NCBI GenBank assembly: GCA_914767715.1
Contig: OU612065.1
Location: forward strand, 28,646,001 to 28,706,000
From: Membranipora membranacea
Lineage: Eukaryota > Bryozoa > Gymnolaemata > Cheilostomatida > Membraniporidae
DNA: 60,000 nt
Direction of reading: 5' to 3'
In this document: in pieces, positions 49,776-58,700 of the stretch
Layout of the letters: each line of letters opens with the position of its first letter
Numbering within the stretch: the first letter of the stretch is position 1
Notes under the pieces: model-generated
The model's input: the letters and a program-made list of their open reading frames with translations, nothing else
Told to the model about the DNA's origin: nothing
Databases searched by the model: none
Translations under genes and position numbers: made by a program

Positions 49776-52109
49776 GAGTAGGTTAGAAGGCAATCTATTT
49801 TTTAATCTGGCCGTAAAAAACACCAAGGGTCCCCCCTTTGTTACTTTTTATAATTTTAAAGTCGCTCTCATCTCTGTTCTATTTATCGTAGGATCTTCAT
49901 ATTCTGGAATTTGAATGAGGCCAATGAGGCCATCAACTGGTCAGAGTTTAAAAGAAATCCGATGTCTTTTTAATTTTTTCGCCTGCCGTTTGGCATGTTT
50001 TTTTATGTCAAAATTGGCCCTCGTTAAAAATGTTGCTGACGCCAATCTAAGAGGGGCAGCCCCGAACGGTTTTCCGTTCCAAAGTCAGCATGAAATTCCA
50101 CACGGTATAGAGTAGGTTAGAAGGCAATCTATTTTTTAATCTGGCCGTAAAAAACACCAAGGGTCCCCCCTTTGTTACTTTTTATAATTTTAAAGTCGCT
50201 CTCATCTCTGTTCTATTTATCGTAGGATCTTCATATTCTGGAATTTGAATGAGGCCAATGAGGCCATCAACTGGTCAGAGTTTAAAAGAAATCCGATGGC
50301 TTTTTAATTTTTTCGCCTGCCGTTTGGCATGTTTTTTTATGTCAAAATTGGCCCTCGTTAAAAATGTTGCTGACGCCAATCTAAGAGGGGCAGCCCCGAA
50401 CGGTTTTCCGTTCCAAAGTCAGCATGAAATTCCACATAGTATAGAGTAGGTTAGAAGGCAATCTATTTTTTAATCTGGCCGTAAAAAACACCAAGGGTCC
50501 CCCCTTTGTTACTTTTTATAATTTTAAAGTCGCACTCATCTCTGTTCTATTTATCGTAGGATCTTCATATTCTGGAATTTGAATGAGGCCAATGAGGCCA
50601 TCAACTGGTCAGAGTTTAAAAGAAATCCGATGGCTTTTTAATTTTTTCGCCTGCCGTTTGGCATGTTTTTTTATGTCAAAATTGGCCCTCGTTAAAAATG
50701 TTGCTGACGCCAATCTAAGAGGGGCAGCCCCGAACGGTTTTCCGTTCCAAAGTCAGCATGAAATTCCACACGGTATAGAGTAGGTTAGAAGGCAATCTAT
50801 TTTTAATCTGGCCGTAAAAAACACAAAGGGTCCCCCCTTTGTTACTTTTTATAATTTTAAAGTCGCTCTCATCTCTGTTCTATTTATCGTAGGATCTTCA
50901 TATTCTGGAATTTGAATGAGGCCAATGAGGCCATCAACTGGTCAGGGTTTAAAAGAAATCCGATGGCTTTTTAATTTTCTCGCCTGCCGTTTGGCATGTT
51001 TTTTTATGTCAAAATTGGCCTCGTTAAAAATGTTGCTGACGCCAATCTAAGAGGGGCAGCCCCGAACGGTTTTCCGTTCCAAAGTCAGCATGAAATTCCA
51101 CACGGTATAGAGTAGGTTAGAAGGCAATCTATTTTTAATCTGGCCGTAAAAAACACCAAGGGTCCCCCCTTTGTTACTTTTTATAATTTTAAAGTCGCTC
51201 TCATCTCTGTTCTATTTATCGTAGGATCTTCGTATTCTGGAATTTGAATGAGGCCAATGAGGCCATCAACTGGTCAGAGTTTAAAAGAAATCCGATGGCT
51301 TTTTAATTTTTTCGCCTGCCGTTTGGCATGTTTTTTTATGTCAAAATTGGCCTCGTTAAAAATGTTGCTGACGCCAATCTAAGAGGGGCAGCCCCGAACG
51401 GTTTTCCGTTCCAAAGTCAGCATGAAATTCCACACGGTATAGAGTAGGTTAGAAGGCAATCTTTTTTTTAATCTGGCCGTAAAAAACACCAAGGGTCCCC
51501 CCTTTGTTACTTTTTATAATTTTAAAGTCGCTCTCATCTCTGTTCTATTTATCGTAGGATCTTCATATTCTGGAATTTGAATGAGGCCAATGAGGCCATC
51601 AACTGGTCAGAGTTTAAAAGAAATCCGATGGCTTTTTAATTTTTTCGCCTGCCGTTTGGCATGTTTTTTTATGTCAAAATTGGCCCTCGTTAAAAATGTT
51701 GCTGACGCCAATCTACGAGGGGCAGCCCCGAACGGTTTTCCGTTCCAAAGTCAGCATGAAATTCCACACGGTATAGAGTAGGTTAGAAGGCAATCTATTT
51801 TTTAATCTGGCCGTAAAAAACACCAAGGGTCCCCCCTTTGTTACTTTTTATGATTTTAAAGTCGCTCTCATCTCTGTTCTATTTATCGTCGGATCTTCAG
51901 ATTCTGGAATTTGAATGAGGCCAATGAGGCCATCAACTGGTCAGAGTTTAAAAGAAATCCGATGGCTTTTTAATTTTTTCGCCTGCCGTTTGGCATGTTT
52001 TTTTATGTCAAAATTGGCCCTCGTTAAAAATGTTGCTGACGCCAATCTAAGAGGGGCAGCCCGAACGGTTTTCCGTTCCAAAGTCAGCATGAAATTCCAC
52101 ACGGTATAG
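49776..52109. repeat. Copies 150-156, near-consensus with clustered single-base losses
   Basis: Two adjacent copies share the same lost C in TTGGCCTCG (near 51020 and 51351). A shortened T5 run in CTATTTTTAATC appears at about 50802 and 51133. Both look like one-monomer duplications of a damaged copy. The copy at 51442 has CTACGAGG (51716), and its neighbour has TTATGATTTT (51852) and CGTCGG (51890), a marker trio that returns at 55723-55897. The copy at 51776 has a lost C in GCAGCCCGAAC near 52063. Confidence 0.75.
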
Positions 52110-55100
52110 AGTAGGTTAGAAGGCAATGTATTTTTTAATCTGGCCGTAAAAAACACCAAGGGTCCCCCCCTTTGTTACTTTTTATAATTTTAAAGTCGCT
52201 CTCATCTCTGTTCTATTTATCGTAGGATCTTCATATTCTGGAATTTGAATGAGGCCAATGAGGCCATCAACTGGTCAGAGTTTAAAAGATATCCGATGGA
52301 TTTTTAATTTTTTAGCCTGCCGTTTGGCATGTTTTTTTATGTCTAAATTGGCCCTCGTTAAAAATGTTGCTGACGCCAATCTAAGAGGGGCAGCCCAGAA
52401 CGGTTTTCTGTTCCAAAGTCAGCATGAAATTCTGCACGGTATAGAGTAGGTTAGAAGGCAATCTATTTTTTAATCTGGCCGTAAAAAACACCAAGGGTCC
52501 CCCCTTTGTTACTTTTTATAATTTTAAAGTCGCTCTCATCTCCATTCTATTTATCGTAGGATCTTCATATTCTGGAATTTGAATGAGGCCAATGAGGCCA
52601 TCAACTGGTCAGAGTTTAAAAGAAATCCGATGGATTTTTAATTTTTTAGCCTGCCGTTTGGCATGTTTTTTTATGTCAAATTTGGCCGTCGTTAAAAATG
52701 TTGCTGACGCCAATCTAAGAGGGGCAGCCCCGAACGGTTTTCTGTTCAAAAGTCAGCATGAAATTCTGCACGGTATAGAGTAGGTTAGAAGGCAATCTAT
52801 TTTTTAATCTGGCCGTAAAAACACCAAGGGTCCCCCCTTTGTTACTTTTTATAATTTTAAAGTCGCTCTCATCTCCGTTTTATTTATCGTAGGATCTTCA
52901 TATTCTGGAATTTGAATGAGGCCAATGAGGCCATCAACTGGTCAGAGTTTAAAAGAAATCCGATGGATTTTTAATTTTTTAGCCTGCCGTTTGGCATGTT
53001 TTTTTATGTCAAAATTGGCCCACGTTAAAAATGTTGCTGACGCCAATCTAAGAGGGACAGCCCCGAACGGTTTTCTGTTCCAAAGCCAGCATGAAATTCT
53101 GCATGGTATAGAGTAGGTTAGAAGGCAATCTACTTTTTAATCTGGCCGTAAAAAACACCAAGGGTCCCCCATTTGTTACTTTTTATAATTTTAAAGTCGC
53201 TCTCATCTCCGTTCTATTTATTGTAGGATCTTCATAGTCTGGAATTCGAATGAGGCCAATGAGGCCATCAACTGGTCAGAGTTTAAAAGAAATCCGATGG
53301 ATTTTTAATTTTTTAGCCTGCCGTTTGGCATGTTTTTTTATGTCAAAATTGGCCCTCCTTAAAAATGTTGCTGACGCCAATCTAAGAGGGGCAGCCCCGA
53401 ACAGTTTTCTGTTCCAAAGTCAGCACGAAATTCTGCACGGTATAGAGTAGGTTAGAAGGCAATCTATTTTTTAATCTGGCCGTAAAAAACACCAAGGGTC
53501 CCCCCTTTGTTACTTTTTATAATTTTAAAGTCGCTCTCATCTCCGTTCTATTTATCGTAGGATCTTCATATTCTGGAATTTGAATGAGGCCAATGAGGCC
53601 ATCAACTGGTCAGAGTTTAAAAGAAATCCGATGGATTTTGAATTTTTTAGCCTGCCGTTTGGCATGTTTTTTTATGTCAAAATTGGCCCTCGTTAAAAAT
53701 GTTGCTGACGCCAATCTAAGAGGGGCAGCCCCGAACGGTTTTCTGTTCCAAAGTCAGCATGAAATTCTGCACGGTATAGAGTAGGTTAGAAGGCAATCTA
53801 TTTTTTAATCTGGCCGTAAAAAACACCAAGGGTCCCCCCTTTGTTACTTTTTATAATTTTAAAGTCGCTCTCATCTCCGTTCTATTTCTCGTAGGATCTT
53901 CATATTCTGGAATTTGAATGAGGCCAATGAGGCCATCAACTGGTCAGAGTTTAAAAGAAATCCAATGGATTTTTAATTTTTTAGCCTGCCGTTTGGCATG
54001 TTTTTTTATGTCAAAATTGGCCCTCGTTAAAATTGTTGCTGACGCCAATCTAAGAGGGGCAGCCCCGAACGGTTTTCTGTTCCAAAGTCAGCATGAAATT
54101 CTGCACGGTATAGAGTAGGTTAGAAGGCAATGTATTTTTTAATCTGGCCGTAAAAAACACCAAGGGTCCCCCCTTTGTTACTTTTTATAATTTTAAAGTC
54201 GCTCTCATCTCCGTTCTATTTATCGTAGGATCTTCATATTCTGGAATTTGAATGAGGCCAATGAGGCCATCAACTGGTCAGAGTTTAAAAGAAATCCGAT
54301 GGATTTTTAATTTTTTAGCCTGCCGTTTGGCATGTTTTTTTATGTCAAAATTGGCCCTCGTTAAAATTGTTGCTGACGCCAATCTAAGAGGGGCAGCCCC
54401 GAACGGTTTTCTGTTCCAAAGTCAGCATGAAATTCTGCACGGTATAGAGTAGGTTAAAAGGCAATGTATTTTTTAATCTGGCCGTAAAAAACACCAAGGG
54501 TCCCCCCTTTGTTACTTTTTATAATTTTAAAGTCGCTCTCATCTCCGTTCTATTTATCGTAGGATCTTCATATTCTGGAATTTGAATGAGGCCAATGAGG
54601 CCATCAACTGGTCAGAGTTTAAAAGAAATCCGATGGATTTTTAATTTTTTAGCCTGCCGTTTGGCATGTTTTTTTATGTCAAAATTGGCCCTCGTTAAAA
54701 TTGTTGCTGACGCCAATCTAAGAGGGGCAGCCCCGAACGGTTTTCTGTTCCAAAGTCAGCATGAAATTCTGCACGGTATAGAGTAGGTTAGAAGGCAATG
54801 TATTTTTTAATCTGGCCGTAAAAAACACCAAGGGTCCCCCCTTTGTTACTTTTTATAATTTTAAAGTCGCTCTCATCTCCGTTCTATTTATCGTAGGATC
54901 TTCATATTCTGGAATTTGAATGAGGCCAATGAGGCCATCAACTGGTCAGAGTTTAAAAGAAATCCGATGGATTTTTAATTTTTTAGCCTGCCGTTTGGCA
55001 TGTTTTTTTATGTCAAAATTGGCCCTCGTTAAAATTGTTGCTGACGCCAATCTAAGAGGGGCAGCCCCGAACGGTTTTCTGTTCCAAAGTCAGCATGAAA

Positions 55101-55722
55101 TTCTGCACGGTATAGAGTAGGTTAGAAGGCAATGTATTTTTTAATCTGGCCGTAAAAAACACCAAGGGTCCCCCCTTTGTTACTTTTTATAATTTTAAAG
55201 TCGCTCTCATCTCCGTTCTATTTATCGTAGGATCTTCATATTCTGGAATTTGAATGAGGCCAATGAGCCCATCAACTGGTCAGAGTTTAAAAGAAATCCG
55301 ATGGATTTTTAATTTTTTAGCCTGCCGTTTGGCATGTTTTCTTATGTCAAAATTGGCCCTCGTTAAAAATGTTGCTGACGCCAATCTAAGAGGGGCAGCC
55401 CCGAACGGTTTTCTGTTCCAAAGTCAGCATGAAATTCTGCACGGTATAGAGTAGGTTAGAAGGCAATCTATTTTTTAATCTGGCCGTAAAAAACACCGAG
55501 GGTCCCCCCTTTGTTACTTTTTATAATTTTAAAGTCACTCTCATCTCCGTTCTATTTATCGTAGGATCTTCATATTCTGGAATTTGAATGAGGCCAATGA
55601 GGCCATCAACTGGTCAGAGTTTAAAAGAAATCCGATGGATTTTTAATTTTTTAGCCTGCCGTTTGGCATGTTTTTTTATGTCAAAATTGGCCCTCCTTAA
55701 AAATGTTGCTGACGCCAATCTA
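52110..55722. repeat. Subfamily B island, about 10.7 monomers
   Basis: These monomers share about six fixed differences from the rest of the array: GATGGATTTT (for GATGGCTTTT), TTTTTAGCC (for TTTTTCGCC), TTTTCTGTTCC (for TTTTCCGTTCC), AATTCTGCACGG (two changes from AATTCCACACGG) and CTCCGTTC (for CTCTGTTC). The first B monomer still has CTCTGTTC and carries GATATCCG and CCCAGAACGG. Four consecutive monomers at 53779-55114 are nearly identical (AAAATTGTTG; CAATGTATT follows each), a run of single-monomer amplification. The last monomer, at 55449, is B on its 5' side and A on its 3' side. Confidence 0.9.
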
Positions 55723-58700
55723 CGAGGGGCAGCCCCGAACGGTTTTCCGTTCCAAAGTCAGCATGAAATTCCACACGGTATAGAGTAGGTTAGAAGGCAA
55801 TCTATTTTTTAATCTGGCCGTAAAAAACACCAAGGGTCCCCCCTTTGTTACTTTTTATGATTTTAAAGTCGCTCTCATCTCTGTTCTATTTATCGTCGGA
55901 TCTTCATATTCTGGAATTTGAATGAGGCCAATGAGGCCATCAACTGGTCAGAGTTTAAAAGAAATCCGATGGCTTTTTTATTTTTTCGCCTGCCGTATGG
56001 CATGTTTTTTTATGTCAAAATTGGCCCTCGTTAAAAATGTTGCTGACGCCAATCTAAGAGGGGCAGCCCCGAACGGTTTTCCGTTCCAAAGTCAGCATGA
56101 AATTCCACACGGTATAGAGTAGGTTAGAAGGCAATCTATTTTTTAATCTGGCCGTAAAAAACACCAAGGGTCCCCCCTTTGTTACTTTTTATAATTTTAA
56201 AGTCGCTCTCATCTCTGTTCTAGTTATCGTAGGATCTTCATATTCTGGAATTCGAATGAGGCCAATGAGGCCATCAACTGGTCAGAGTTTAAAAGAAATC
56301 CCATGGCTTTTTAATTTTTTCGCCTGCCGTTTGGCATGTTTTTTTATGTCAAAATTGGCCCTCGTTAAAAATGTTGCTGACGCCAATCTAAGAGGGGCAG
56401 CCCCGAACGGTTTTCCGTTCCAAAGTCAGCATGAAATTCCACACGTTATAGAGTAGGTTAGAAGGCAATCTATTTTTTAATCTGGCCGTAAAAAACCACA
56501 AGGGTCCCCCCTTTGTTACTTTTTATAAATTTAAAGTCGCTCTCATCTCTGTTCTATTTATCGTAGGATCTTCATATTCTGGAATTTGAATGAGGCCAAT
56601 GAGGCCATCAACTGGTCAGAGTTTAAAAGAAATCCGATGGCTTTTTAATTTTTTCGCCTGCCGTTTGGCATGTTTTTTTATGTCAAAATTGGCCCTCGTT
56701 AAAAATGTTGCTGACGCCAATCTAAGAGGGGCAGCCCCGAACGGTTTTCCGTTCCAAAGTCAGCATGAAATTCCACACGGTATAGAGTAGGTTAGAAGGC
56801 AATCTATTTTTTAATCTGGCCGTAAAAAACACCAAGGGTCCCCCCTTTGTTACTTTTTATAATTTTAAAGTCGCTCTCATCTCTGTTCTATTTATCGTAG
56901 GATCTTCATATTCTGGAATTTGAGTGAGGCCAATGAGGCCATCAACTGGTCAGAGTTTAAAAGAAATCCGATGGCTTTTTAATTTTTTCGGCTGCCGTTT
57001 GGCATGTTTTTTTATGTCAAAATTGGCCCTCGTTAAAAATGTTGCTGACGCCAATCTAAGAGTGGCAGCCCCGAACGAATTTCCGTTCCAAAGTCAGCAT
57101 GAAATTCCACACGGTATAGAGTAGGTTAGAAGGCAATCTATTTTTTAATCTGGACGTAAAAAACACCAAGGGTCCCCCCTTTGTTACTTTTCATAATTTT
57201 AAAGTCGCTCTCATCTCTGTTCTATTTATCGTAGGATCTTCATATTCTGGAATTTGAATGAGGCCAATGAGGCCATCAACTGGTCAGAGTTTGAAAGAAA
57301 TCCGATGGCTTTTTTATTTTTTCGCCTGCCGTTTGGCATGTTTTTTTATGTCAAAATTGGCCCTCGTTAAAAATGTTGCTGACGCCAATCTAAGAGGGGC
57401 AGCCCCGGACGGTTTTAAGTTCCAAAGTCAGCATGAAATTCCACACGGTATAGAGTAGGTTAGAAGGCAATCTATTTTTTTAATCTGGCCGTAAAAAACA
57501 CCAAGGGTCCCCCCTTTGTTACTTTTTATAATTTTAAAGTCGCTCTCATCTCTGTTCTAGTTATCGTAGGATCTTCATATTCTGGAATTCGAATGAGGCC
57601 AATGAGGCCATCAACTGGTCAGAGTTTAAAAGAAATCCGATGGCTTTTTAATTTTTTCGCCTGCCGTTTGGCATGTTTTTTTATGTCAAAATTGGCCCTC
57701 GTTAAAAATGTTGCTGACGCCAATCTAAGAGGGGCAGCCCCAACGGTTTTCCGTTCCAAAGTCAGCATGAAATTCCAAACGTTATAGAGTAGGTTAGAAG
57801 GCAATCTATTTTTTAATCTGGCCGTAAAAAACACCAAGGGTCCCCCCTTTGTTACTTTTTATAAATTTAAAGTCGCTCTCATCTCTGTTCTATTTATCGT
57901 AGGATCTTCATATCCTGGAATTTGAATGAGGCCAATGAGGCCATCAACTGGTCAGAGTTTAAAAGAAATCCGATGGCTTTTTAATTTTTTCGCCTGCCGT
58001 TTGGCATGTTTTTTTATGTCAAAATTGGCCCTCGTTAAAAATGTTGCTGACGCCAATCTAAGAGGGGCAGCCCCGAACGGTTTTCCGTTCCAAAGTCAGC
58101 ATGAAATTCCACACGGTATAGAGTAGGTTAGAAGGCAATCTATTTTTTAATCTGGCCGTAAAAAACACCAAGGGTCCCCCCTTTGTTACTTTTTAAAATT
58201 TTAAAGTCGCTCTCATCTCTGTTCTATTTATTGTAGGATCTTCATATTCTGGAATTTGAATGAGGCCAATGAGGCCATCAACTGGTCAGAGTTTAAAAGA
58301 AATCCGATGGCTTTTTAATTTTTTCGCCTGCCGTTTGGCATGTTTTTTTATGTCAAAATTGGCCCTCGTTAAAAATGTTGCTGACGCCAATCTAAGAGGG
58401 GCAGCCCCGAACGGTTTTCCGTTCCAAAGTCAGCATGAAATTCCACACGGTATAGAGTAGGTTAGAAGGCAATCTATTTTTTAATCTGGCCGTAAAAAAC
58501 ACCAAGGGTCCCCCCTTTGTTACTTTTTATAATTTTAAAGTCGCTCTCATCTCTGTTCTATTTATCGTAGGATCTTCATATTCTGGAATTTGAATGAGGC
58601 CAATGAGGCCATCAACTGGTCAGAGTTTAAAAGAAATCCGATGGCTTTTTAATTTTTTCGCCTGCCGTTTGGCATGTTTTTTTATGTCAAAATTGGCCCT

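Noticed and set aside
51941-52159. Minus-strand 72-codon frames (also at 57619-57837 and 59281-59499)
   Set aside because: They open only because a 1-bp loss in the local monomer removes a stop in that frame. They are shadows of the same repeat and are absent from normal copies.
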